Of a stretch of 64,000 nt of DNA, positions 20,034 to 28,941 are shown piece by piece. Under the pieces are notes generated by a model. That model made no database searches and had not been told where the DNA came from. It worked only from the letters and a program-made list of their open reading frames with translations. Positions within the stretch are counted from its first letter, which is position 1. Every line of letters begins with the position of its first letter. Origin of the DNA: a virus; IMG/VR virus record IMGVR_UViG_3300034198_013760, positions 1 to 64,000 of that record; one strand, written 5' to 3'. A program made the translations under genes and the position numbers.

Positions 20034-20876
20034 TTAAAAAGGTAATTCTTCGTCAGGTTCCATACCTGCTTGTGGGTCAGAGTAAGACTTAGAACCTCCC
20101 ATACTCACTTCACCTGTGGATGAGTCTCCATAAACATACTTACCTGCATCTGAGTCCCAACGTGGTGTTTCTCCTCTTGCAATCGCCTCTAAATAATCTT
20201 CAGGTTTTTTAGAATACACATCTTTCCAAGTTAATTCATCACTAACCCATGTGTTCATAATTGTTTTATCTTCATGAACTGCAGATGGGTCATCATACAT
20301 AACCGTTTGAATTACAGTATACTCTTTTCCTTTAGGTGTTTTTGCTTTTGACAATTCAATTATCAAATCTCGTCCTTTTTCAGGGTCTGTAATATCACCT
20401 TTTGCTCTCCAAATAGGAATTATCTTATCTAATACCCCTTCGTTCTTATAGTTGTGTTTGAATCTCCAAAACTTAACTCCATCTTCAGGTTTATCTCTAT
20501 CAATAACTTTTACAATATAAAATTTTCTCGCCTTATATTGCTTTGCAAGTTCTTTATCAGAGTCTTTTCCTGTGGAAATTAATTCTTCATAAACTTCATT
20601 TAGGGGTGACCTTTCATTGTCATTTTTTGCGGGGTCATAGATTTTATTCCATTGACCTCCAACTTGTACTTCATGAAACCACGCTTCTACAAATGGAGAT
20701 GAACCATCTTTTGTAGGTAGAATACGGATTCGTTTTTGTGCGGAACTTTGTCCCTGTGGTAAAATTGCGGCGAAATACTTTTTCATTCGCTCGTCCATAG
20801 ACATTTTGTTGCCTGAGTTACCTGACTGTTGTGATTTTTCGTACTGTGCTAAGACTGAATCTAGTGTTGACATCAT
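20034..20876 (-). CDS. 32: Single-stranded DNA-binding protein, gp32-like
   Basis: This 280-aa protein coats single-stranded DNA during replication and recombination. Identification rests on three points: its place at the head of the uvsX-rnh-helicase operon; a central basic/aromatic OB-like region (RIRILPTKDGSSPFVEAWFH, YIVKVIDRDKPEDGVKFWRF); and a flexible acidic tail ending DEELPF, like the partner-binding tails of SSBs. The protein contains no cysteine at all, so the zinc site of T4 gp32 is absent. MM at the start leaves a one-codon start uncertainty. It has its own promoter-like sequence upstream and terminator downstream, consistent with high expression. Confidence 0.82.
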   Translation of the reverse strand: MMSTLDSVLAQYEKSQQSGNSGNKMSMDERMKKYFAAILPQGQSSAQKRIRILPTKDGSSPFVEAWFHEVQVGGQWNKIYDPAKNDNERSPLNEVYEELISTGKDSDKELAKQYKARKFYIVKVIDRDKPEDGVKFWRFKHNYKNEGVLDKIIPIWRAKGDITDPEKGRDLIIELSKAKTPKGKEYTVIQTVMYDDPSAVHEDKTIMNTWVSDELTWKDVYSKKPEDYLEAIARGETPRWDSDAGKYVYGDSSTGEVSMGGSKSYSDPQAGMEPDEELPF

Positions 20877-20908
20877 TGTTTTATATATTTAGATAATTTA
20901 TAGATACC

Positions 20909-20940
20909 TAAATATAAACTTAATAACGTTCTTTGTCAAA
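20909..20940 (-). promoter_or_regulatory. Bacteroidota-type promoter before ssb
   Basis: On the minus strand TTTG (20940-20937) is followed after exactly 20 bases by TATATTTA (20916-20909), matching the Bacteroidota primary-sigma pattern TTTG-N19-21-TAnnTTTG except for the last base. The ssb ATG lies 32 bases downstream of it. This would give early, host-polymerase-driven transcription of the replication genes. Confidence 0.5.
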
Positions 20941-21612
20941 TTAAATTCCGAAATTCTTTTGTTCTTGACTAGGGTTAAACGTTCCTCTTATTTCAGATGG
21001 CGAAAAATTTTCAACATCATCAGTTGTTAAAATATACTCGTTTTTTCCCGATTTTTCCATATCAGCTTCTTTATCAATGAAGAAATCACTTAACTTTTGA
21101 TTGTAAGGACCCGAATCTAAACTTCTTAACTCCAATTTTTCTTGTGGTGTTTTAGGTCTATACCTCTCAATTTTTTCTTCTAAAGAATTTAACTTGGTTA
21201 CCAAAGAATCCATTTCTCCTAATTTAGATTCCAAGTTTTCTAACTGACTAAATAATTGCTCAAAATAATCTTCTTGCTTTTTTCCAATTTCTTTTTGTGA
21301 TGTAACTAAATCGGTAATATCTAATTCTTCTGTACCTTCTTCTCCCGATTCTTCACTTTTACCTTTATTATCAATTTTTTCTACGTCAGGGTCAGTTTCT
21401 ACATCAACAGTAGAAGGTTCTCCACCCGCAGCTTCAGGAGCCGGAGGTGCTGCAGGTACCGCTCCGGGGGCAGGAGGTGCTGTAGGAACATCTCCACCTG
21501 GAGGTGGCGGTAACGCAGGTAATTCCTGTTCAGTTACATACTTGTTAATATAATTATATCTTGATAATTCTTCTAATATTTTTTTGTCTATATTTCCCAT
21601 ATTATTAACCAT
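20941..21612 (-). CDS. Proline-rich, coiled-coil acidic protein, 223 aa
   Basis: Function unknown. Residues about 30-65 form a Pro/Ala/Gly-rich linker (LPPPPGGD, APPAPGAVPAAPPAPEAAGG), residues 65-100 are strongly acidic, and residues about 105-150 are a heptad-like coiled coil (QLFSQLENLESKLGEM, LVTKLNSLEEKIERYR). The layout suggests an oligomeric tether or scaffold. The start could also be the ATG at 21600 (MGNIDKK), which avoids the 8-base overlap with the upstream gene. It is the last gene of the tail operon before the ssb promoter; a virion or assembly role is a guess. Confidence 0.6.
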   Translation of the reverse strand: MVNNMGNIDKKILEELSRYNYINKYVTEQELPALPPPPGGDVPTAPPAPGAVPAAPPAPEAAGGEPSTVDVETDPDVEKIDNKGKSEESGEEGTEELDITDLVTSQKEIGKKQEDYFEQLFSQLENLESKLGEMDSLVTKLNSLEEKIERYRPKTPQEKLELRSLDSGPYNQKLSDFFIDKEADMEKSGKNEYILTTDDVENFSPSEIRGTFNPSQEQKNFGI

Positions 21613-21832
21613 TTAATAATTGTTTAACACCATTACGTGTTTCAACTTGGAATTTTTTATTTTTGGAAACCATGTCGTCAACCCTTTCAATAAGTCCATC
21701 TTTCATTCTTATTGTATAACAATCTCCGGTGTCCAAATCACAAACTTCTTTAAATCCATTTCCGGCATCTTTTTCAGTATACCTTGTATTCTTTCCTAAG
21801 TAAGAGTCCAATATTAATTTTACGTTGCTCAT
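21605..21832 (-). CDS. Unknown small protein, 75 aa
   Basis: Not recognised. It begins MSNVKLILDSYLGKNTRYTE and contains two cysteines within VCDLDTGDCYTIRMKDG, followed by a basic C-terminus. The pattern CDLDTGDCYTIR resembles a short beta-hairpin module. It follows the 2247-aa hub-like gene by 52 bases that contain a TATTTAT element, and overlaps the next gene by eight bases, suggesting that the two small genes form their own transcription unit. Confidence 0.6.
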   Translation of the reverse strand: MSNVKLILDSYLGKNTRYTEKDAGNGFKEVCDLDTGDCYTIRMKDGLIERVDDMVSKNKKFQVETRNGVKQLLNG

Positions 21833-21846
21833 AGTATTATTTTACT

Positions 21847-21853
21847 ATAAATA
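21847..21853 (-). promoter_or_regulatory. TATTTAT promoter-like element before the 75-aa gene
   Basis: Coding-strand context TATATTTATAGT, ending 14 bases before the ATG at 21832, in the gap after the 2247-aa gene. Confidence 0.4.
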
Positions 21854-21884
21854 TAATAATGTTTTAAAATATCTTATATTGTTT

Positions 21885-24800
21885 TTATTTTTGTTCAAAT
21901 ACCTTATTTAAAGTTATTAAAGTTGAATTAAGTACCCCTTTAGGATAATACTGAACTGTCATCATAATTCTTCCAGGATTTCCACTATTGACTACACAAT
22001 CATTAGAATAATTTGTATCTACACCCGCACCACAATTATATGGTAATGGAAGTCCTCCTAAATCATTTTCATCAAAAAATTGAACTAACCCAACATTATT
22101 ATCATCGAAAGTGGCATCATTAATTCTTAATACGTAATATTTTCCCGCTTTATTTTTTATATTATAATAACTAGAATTGTTTCCTTGTATTGAAGTAAAT
22201 TCACCTAAATAGTCTAACGTAACCGTAGGTGGAGGTGGACTTATCAATCCAAGTGTTGTTGCTAAATTTATTGCGTCTTTAACCGATAATAATAAATTAT
22301 TATAATATGTTTGATTTTTAAGAATAAATTGGTCATACTCTTCTTGTGTCATAGTTGTTGTCCTATTCCATTTTGTAACCCAAGCCTTAGTTAATGATTC
22401 AGAAGTTATTTGAAAATCAGGAGAAACATCTTTCCATTTTGCTTGTAGTAATTCAAATAAATTATTTGCATCTAAGAATGTTGCATATGGATAAGAATAT
22501 CCATCAGCCCCAGTATTACACAAATATTCATTTTTGAAAAACTTAGGTAATTCCCCTGGCCACTTTATTGTTAATTGTACATTTGCAAAGTTATTGTTCC
22601 AAGCAGTAAATTGTTGGTTTTTATAAGATGCAAGATAAGTTGTAACAAATGATAACATTTTTGTAACATCTAAATTTCCTGTAGTATCTCTTATCACCTG
22701 GTTCATTCCATCTATGACCTCTTTAGTACTTAAAGATGTTTGAGTTTGTGTTGCGGCAATATATGTTGAATAATCCGGATTTAAATTTGGTTGACAATTT
22801 TGTGAATTATCAACTGTATTTGTATTCACAACAGGGACATTACTTGTTGTTGTTGTGGTTGTTTGTCCCGCGGTAGCCGGACTACTATTGGTAGTTGCAT
22901 TATCTGATGGATTTGTATTTATTTTTTGATTTATTTTTGCTTTTAAATCAACAAATAATTGTTTTGTTAAAGTTTGAATATAACTTTCCATTTTTGGAAG
23001 AGAGAAAATTTGTTGTCTAATCCCCGTAAATTGGGTTTCAAATTTACCCGGAGATATTGTATGTTTAACATCTAAAATATAATAAGGTCCATTAAACATT
23101 GGTACATGTCTTAAGTTAAAGTACATTGTTGGTTGAATCATCGCGTTTCCTAACGAAGAAACTCTACATTGATATGACCTATTGTTATAAAAGTTCCATA
23201 AAGATACGTTTTGTGTGGCAACTTCTTTTCCATTAGCTTGTCGTATCATTCTATCATTTTGTGCCAAAGATTCTGCGGTAGGTTTTGCGTTGTCTTGGGA
23301 AACATCAAATCCAAAGAAAACATTTTGATTTCTAATACCAATATCTAAATTAAACCCTACCACTTTATTTGATAATCCCCAATCTTTTTTACCTGATAAA
23401 TTTTCTGTCAACGGATTATCACTACTTCTTCTTAAATCAAACGTATCTGACGCAAATCGATAAGTATCGTTCTTGTCCATTTGTTGGTATTTACTTGGTT
23501 CTGCCGCATAAACACAAACTAATTTAGGTGAACACGCTCTAGTATCTACATTAAGATAAGTTCCAAACAAAGTATTACCAAATTCTAAAGTTCCCTCGGA
23601 TTTAGGAACATCTTCTTGTCTAGAAATTTCTTGGACATTATAATAGTTGATATAACCAGGATGCATCATACAAATAAAATGATGTATGTCTAAGATTGAT
23701 TCAATATATCCATAAACAGATGCCCCAAAATTAACATTAGATAATAATTCTCTAACTTTAAATGGGTCTATTAAAACTTCATCTGATATATTTCTATTCG
23801 CCCTATCCAAAATTAAAACGTCTTCTAAAAATGTAGTTTGGGTATAATCATACCCAGCAATCCAAGTATCATTAAGTCCTTTAAATCTTTCCCACAAATC
23901 AACTTTAGATAATTCTCCTTGTAAAATAGTGTCATCTTTCTTTTCAGGAACTTCTACAATATCAGGTAATCCAACCCTTAATTTATTAAATACCATATTG
24001 AATAACCCATTACTGAATGTTTGATTTTGAATCATAAAATCAGATAATAGTGTAACAAACTTAGTTTTATTTAATGTTGGGTCAATTTTCTTTTGTGTTG
24101 CATAAATTTTAATTATCGGGGCCAATTGGATTACATTTTCTGGTATGAATTCAATATTCATATCAATGAAGAAATCAGTTATGGTACTTCCTGTACTAGT
24201 ATACGTAATACCTGACTCGGTAGAATAACCAACATATAATTCTAAATTTCTCCAAGACTGCGGATTATATGAAATATATGTCGCTAAACTAACATTAGTT
24301 ACCGCTGAAGTTGGTAATGAATTTTGTACATATGGATTAAATGTTAATTTGTTTTCAACAAAAACATTTGGATTAAAACTATCAAATATTAATCTGTCGT
24401 AGTTTCCTGGATTTCCATATTTGAAAACAATATCATACTCTAAAAAGTTTTTTATAATATTATTTATTTTTTCAAATTGTTTGTTTTTTATAGTACTTGT
24501 TTGTTCATTAGAATTTGTAACATTAGGTGTGGTTATTTCAACAGACATCATTTCTTTAAGTAACATTTGGAAATTTAAGAAACTCTGATTTGGGTCTGTT
24601 GATAATTTATCAATCATAACCGTAGTAGTAATTGTTTGTCCAACTTGCTGTGTCTGATATTGATACATTGATTTGGAAAACTTTAAAAATTCGTTTTCCA
24701 TTTTATCCATAATGTCTTTCGTAAATACAGATAAAATTTCTTCATTGTAAGAATAATCAATTATGTTTGATAATAAAAATGATTGTTGTTCATTTGAATC

Positions 24801-27800
24801 GTCAATAATTTGTTTTAAATATTGTTTAAACGTTGGCTTATTGATTTGAAAACTATCGAAATAACCATAGTTTGGTAATGCCCAAAATCCTCTTACCGAC
24901 CCATTAAAAACCGCAGGGTTTGATTTAATAGGTTGGATTAGTTTTTCTTGATTACTTAAACACTCTCCTTTTATTTGGTTAATAGTTGAACCAAATGATG
25001 GTACAATATATTCTATTTTTGCTCTTTTATCTAATAAAGTACAATTCCATGTTTTAACAGATAAACTATCTGTTGAGTCTGATGGGTCATACCCCTCAAC
25101 CCCATTAAGATATGAATTTGATATTGGAGTAAGAGTAAATCCGCTAACAGTATTATCTAACTGTGACTGAATTGCCGAATCAGTATATGAACTAAATAAA
25201 GAATAACCTCTAAAAAATACATTAAATTTATTTATCAACTGGGGATAAAATCCTAAGTTCATTTGACTTACTGTTCCTGTTGATACTGACGAAACGCTTT
25301 GTAATACAATGTCCGTAGGTGTAGAATTATTTGGTAAAGTTAAACTGTAAACTTTGCTTTGGTTATTGGTTATTGGGTCATAGTTATTAATCGCATCAAA
25401 GTCAGTCCAAACTTCATCTAATATATCTACATTACTTTCAATATATTTTTTATATCGATGCCAAATAGAACCGTATTTTAATATCCAAGCATAAGGTATT
25501 CTATGAATCGCCCCAAATTTTTTAATAGTTGTAAAAATATAATCTAAATCACTAGTAACCCCATTCTCATATGTTTTATATTTTTCTTTAAGGGTTGCAA
25601 TAGGCAAACTATTTAACAAAAGATACGAAGCCGCAACAAATGGGTAGGTATCACCACTTAAAAATTTATCAACTCCTTTTGTAACGGAATTAATAAAAAA
25701 TGGAGTGTTTAACATAGATGTTGTCTGAATGTCACTCACATTTCCATCATAGTTAAAATATCTAACAGTGCCTTCGGTTACTTGTTGATTTTTTACAAAA
25801 AAATTATTTCCTCTTTCTTGATAAAATGTTCTTAAGGTCGCATTTGTTGGTGTCGGTATTGTTGGAGTATTAAAACTAAAATTAGTTATTGGTCTATTTT
25901 GGCTCTTAGATGTTTTTTTATTGAAATTTGAAACCATTTTTTTATCTTCGTGAATTACATAAGTTTTTGTTGTATTATATAAATCTCTGAAGTTTGTTCC
26001 CTCTCCATTCGCCATATTATTTTTGTACCAACCATCAATAGCATATGGGAAAGTATCTAAGAAATTAATTTCATTTGTTGCATTACTTTTTAAGTAATCT
26101 TCTATTTTTTTAAAGTTTTTTGGTTGTGGTTGTACTATCGCAACTCCAGGACTTACAACTTCTTCGTTATAAATCATAAAATCGTTTTGAGATTCGTTTT
26201 GAAGATATTTTGTAACAAACTCATCTCTTATATATTTTTGCCAACTTTCACCTGTTCCATTATTTGAGATGTGAGCCAAAAAGTTAGGAAAACTAGATGC
26301 AGTAAAATTATACTGTTTTAATTTTTGTATTAAAAATGGAGCGCTGTCCTCTAAAGAATTTTTAATGTTTATAAACTCAGAGTCCGCTAAAGGTTCTTGT
26401 ATTTCATTTTCGGCATTTGGTCTCATGAATCTTTGATACATTGAGGAAACCATAACTCTCTCCCAAATTTCATAAAAGAATCTAACTTCTTCTCTATTTG
26501 CAAATATAGTATTTGATGTTGGGAAGTCTAAAGCGTTATATGAAATTTTATTTATTATCTGAGCCGAATTCGTTCCTAATACATTTAAATTTGGTGGATT
26601 TTTTCTTAACGCCAATCCTTTTAAAAATTCTTCAACAAACTCAACTTCAGGCCAAACTTCATAAAGATACGCCTTTGTTTTTTGTATTACCTTTGGGCTT
26701 CCTGGATAAGTCAATTCAAATTTTTCACCTTTATCATTATTTGTTTCAACAAAATATTGCGGCCAAGGATAAACAGGAATTAAATTTCCCGTGTCTTTTT
26801 GGACAGATTGTTTTGCGTCAGGATTTTTTGCGGCACTGTCATTATTTAAAATAGCATCTACCCTATTTTTATTTTCTCTTTGTCCCCAAGCCTTATCATG
26901 TACGTCACATAAAATTCTCAAAAACGCTTCTGAACTGGCTAATATTACCGCCAAAACATTTCTAATAGTAGGTTTAAAACCAAGTCCACTATCTTTACTC
27001 GATAATCTTTCCGATAATAATTGAGATAATTTTTCTTGTATCTCGTTTAGTTTAACCGCCAACGAGTTTTTCATTATCTCTATCTGATTTACAAAACTAC
27101 CTTCACTTTCAAAATAAAAAAAATTATATACTATTTTTTCATAATTTTCTTCTAAAGTTACGGAGTTTAAAATTGTTTGGGTATCACTCTTAAGTTTTAC
27201 AATATCAGCCTCACTTGGTTCTTTACCTGTCCTTAGTCTGTATGTTTCTTCCCAATTAATGTTCTCGGGTTGGAATGGTTGCGCAACAAAATCATTATAA
27301 TCAATTCCATTTGGAATTTCTGAAGGTATATTTTTGTCTTTTCCAACAGAATAATTACCGCCTTTTCCAAAGGTAGGATTTTGGGATAAAACTGTATTGT
27401 ATTTTTCAATAAGTCCTTTTAATTCAGTTGTCGCAATGTCTCTTTTTCCCCCCTCAAATGTTGTCTTATTAAATGTATAAACTTTATGATTGGTTTGTTT
27501 ATCCACAAAGAAATTTTCAGTATCCATATAGGTATAAAACCAAGATTCTCCTCTAGCATAAAAAACTTTCTTTTCGTATTCTTCTAAAGTTGTACTATAA
27601 TTTTCAGCATCCGTTATTGGAGCCATATCTGCCTTAGTAAAAGTATTTGCAATATATGTTTCTAATTTTGATAATCTATCAATTAATTCTTGTATTGTTA
27701 TTTCAGGAAAATCTTCAGGAATTAATCCTTTGCTTTTATATTCAGAATACACTTCTTTTACTTTTTCGTATCCTCTTGAAGTAACACTTGTCTCAACATT

Positions 27801-28628
27801 TTTAGTTGTATTTCCTACTTGATTTTGTGCAGATTGTTGTCCCTCACTATTATTTGGGCTTTTAGTGTATTTTGTAATATACATGTATGGAACAGACATT
27901 GCTTGTTCCATCGTTATATTGGTTAATACATTATATTTGTAAGCAATGAATGTACAATCAATTATAAAGTTCCCACTTTGTCCATCAAATCTAGCATTAA
28001 ATGTTTGTAAACTTAATTGATATTTGATTGCTTTTCCAAGATATCCTTTAACTGTTAAATAAAACAAAGGATATGGATAATTAAAGAATACTGAGTATGG
28101 TGAATTTTCCGCCTGTTCAAAAAGAGCCCTTCCTTTAATATCATGCATCCTTATTTTTACAGTAGGAACTAAATTTAAAGGAGTGTCAATTTCAATATTA
28201 TCTATCAATAAAAGATTATTATCTATATTATTTGCAACACTTTGACTAAAATAAACTTCTTTAGTTTTATCAGGTTTTGTAATTTCTTGTTTGTTTTCAA
28301 CTATTTGATTTGCGCCTTTACCTTCAATAGAATTTAATCCTGTTAATTCGTCTAAATAACCATTTGTTAAAAATGTTTTATTTGCCGGTTTTATAAAATT
28401 AATAGATGCGACCGATAGTGTTTTATTTTCATAATACCCATTATTTCCAACCGACAATCTAGTTCTTGGAAAGAGATTGCACTCCAAATTAGCGTAGTAA
28501 ACAAGATTTTCATGTTTCAACAATCTTTCTTTTACAACACCTTGGCTATCAACAACTTTGTTTGGGTCTACCAACACCACATTTTGATAATCAAATTCTA
28601 CTAATATATTTTCATCTCTACCTACCAT
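21885..28628 (-). CDS. Giant baseplate hub-like protein, 2247 aa
   Basis: A very large structural protein. Near residue 1850 it has NGPYYILDVKHTISPGKFET followed by QFTGIRQ, the pattern (strand, H.I..G.F.T.L) that closes the beta-barrel region of gp27/gpD-type baseplate hubs. The N-terminal 260 residues (segments such as LLLIDNIEIDTPLNLVPTVK and FFNYPYPLFYLTVKGYLGKA) also look like a hub or tube-like barrel. The middle 1500 residues are Asn/Tyr/Phe-rich with no motif I recognise, and the C-terminal 350 residues follow a Thr-rich linker (TTTTTTSNVPVV). T4 gp27 is only 391 aa, so this is a heavily expanded hub or a fusion. It overlaps the LysM/gp53-like gene by 11 bases. Confidence 0.65.
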   Translation of the reverse strand: MVGRDENILVEFDYQNVVLVDPNKVVDSQGVVKERLLKHENLVYYANLECNLFPRTRLSVGNNGYYENKTLSVASINFIKPANKTFLTNGYLDELTGLNSIEGKGANQIVENKQEITKPDKTKEVYFSQSVANNIDNNLLLIDNIEIDTPLNLVPTVKIRMHDIKGRALFEQAENSPYSVFFNYPYPLFYLTVKGYLGKAIKYQLSLQTFNARFDGQSGNFIIDCTFIAYKYNVLTNITMEQAMSVPYMYITKYTKSPNNSEGQQSAQNQVGNTTKNVETSVTSRGYEKVKEVYSEYKSKGLIPEDFPEITIQELIDRLSKLETYIANTFTKADMAPITDAENYSTTLEEYEKKVFYARGESWFYTYMDTENFFVDKQTNHKVYTFNKTTFEGGKRDIATTELKGLIEKYNTVLSQNPTFGKGGNYSVGKDKNIPSEIPNGIDYNDFVAQPFQPENINWEETYRLRTGKEPSEADIVKLKSDTQTILNSVTLEENYEKIVYNFFYFESEGSFVNQIEIMKNSLAVKLNEIQEKLSQLLSERLSSKDSGLGFKPTIRNVLAVILASSEAFLRILCDVHDKAWGQRENKNRVDAILNNDSAAKNPDAKQSVQKDTGNLIPVYPWPQYFVETNNDKGEKFELTYPGSPKVIQKTKAYLYEVWPEVEFVEEFLKGLALRKNPPNLNVLGTNSAQIINKISYNALDFPTSNTIFANREEVRFFYEIWERVMVSSMYQRFMRPNAENEIQEPLADSEFINIKNSLEDSAPFLIQKLKQYNFTASSFPNFLAHISNNGTGESWQKYIRDEFVTKYLQNESQNDFMIYNEEVVSPGVAIVQPQPKNFKKIEDYLKSNATNEINFLDTFPYAIDGWYKNNMANGEGTNFRDLYNTTKTYVIHEDKKMVSNFNKKTSKSQNRPITNFSFNTPTIPTPTNATLRTFYQERGNNFFVKNQQVTEGTVRYFNYDGNVSDIQTTSMLNTPFFINSVTKGVDKFLSGDTYPFVAASYLLLNSLPIATLKEKYKTYENGVTSDLDYIFTTIKKFGAIHRIPYAWILKYGSIWHRYKKYIESNVDILDEVWTDFDAINNYDPITNNQSKVYSLTLPNNSTPTDIVLQSVSSVSTGTVSQMNLGFYPQLINKFNVFFRGYSLFSSYTDSAIQSQLDNTVSGFTLTPISNSYLNGVEGYDPSDSTDSLSVKTWNCTLLDKRAKIEYIVPSFGSTINQIKGECLSNQEKLIQPIKSNPAVFNGSVRGFWALPNYGYFDSFQINKPTFKQYLKQIIDDSNEQQSFLLSNIIDYSYNEEILSVFTKDIMDKMENEFLKFSKSMYQYQTQQVGQTITTTVMIDKLSTDPNQSFLNFQMLLKEMMSVEITTPNVTNSNEQTSTIKNKQFEKINNIIKNFLEYDIVFKYGNPGNYDRLIFDSFNPNVFVENKLTFNPYVQNSLPTSAVTNVSLATYISYNPQSWRNLELYVGYSTESGITYTSTGSTITDFFIDMNIEFIPENVIQLAPIIKIYATQKKIDPTLNKTKFVTLLSDFMIQNQTFSNGLFNMVFNKLRVGLPDIVEVPEKKDDTILQGELSKVDLWERFKGLNDTWIAGYDYTQTTFLEDVLILDRANRNISDEVLIDPFKVRELLSNVNFGASVYGYIESILDIHHFICMMHPGYINYYNVQEISRQEDVPKSEGTLEFGNTLFGTYLNVDTRACSPKLVCVYAAEPSKYQQMDKNDTYRFASDTFDLRRSSDNPLTENLSGKKDWGLSNKVVGFNLDIGIRNQNVFFGFDVSQDNAKPTAESLAQNDRMIRQANGKEVATQNVSLWNFYNNRSYQCRVSSLGNAMIQPTMYFNLRHVPMFNGPYYILDVKHTISPGKFETQFTGIRQQIFSLPKMESYIQTLTKQLFVDLKAKINQKINTNPSDNATTNSSPATAGQTTTTTTSNVPVVNTNTVDNSQNCQPNLNPDYSTYIAATQTQTSLSTKEVIDGMNQVIRDTTGNLDVTKMLSFVTTYLASYKNQQFTAWNNNFANVQLTIKWPGELPKFFKNEYLCNTGADGYSYPYATFLDANNLFELLQAKWKDVSPDFQITSESLTKAWVTKWNRTTTMTQEEYDQFILKNQTYYNNLLLSVKDAINLATTLGLISPPPPTVTLDYLGEFTSIQGNNSSYYNIKNKAGKYYVLRINDATFDDNNVGLVQFFDENDLGGLPLPYNCGAGVDTNYSNDCVVNSGNPGRIMMTVQYYPKGVLNSTLITLNKVFEQK

Positions 28629-28941
28629 AATAAAAGAAGTAATTGTTTAAGGCTGCTTCATAGTCCTGAACAGAAGCTACTAAAGGAAATGGAATTGTCA
28701 ATAGTGTATTGTCAGGTATATTCCATTCTAATCCACCATAAGATGGATTTGCGGCTAAAATTAACCATCCAAACAAAGGCGTACCATAAAATTCTTGACT
28801 AATTTTATCTAATCTTGAGACACCGGTCTTATAGAAGAACCTTTTATCTGAAGATTTTGATTCTATTTTGACAAAAGGAACAACTGTTTGTTCTCCATTT
28901 ATTAAAAAATTAAAATACCTATTAAAATATAAATCTCCCAT
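28618..28941 (-). CDS. LysM/gp53-like baseplate protein, 107 aa
   Basis: The segment TGVSRLDKISQEFYGTPLFG and its continuation WLILAANPS...NIPDNTLLTIP match the LysM-like fold used by T4 gp53 and by small tail protein X-type components (RLD.ls..fYG...lw..I..aNp.....l..G..L.IP). In T4, gp53 is a wedge protein near the tube-baseplate junction. The gene is sandwiched between, and overlaps or touches, the two giant hub-region genes, which agrees with a central baseplate position. The LysM fold may contact peptidoglycan or simply be structural. Confidence 0.7.
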   Translation of the reverse strand: MGDLYFNRYFNFLINGEQTVVPFVKIESKSSDKRFFYKTGVSRLDKISQEFYGTPLFGWLILAANPSYGGLEWNIPDNTLLTIPFPLVASVQDYEAALNNYFFYYGR

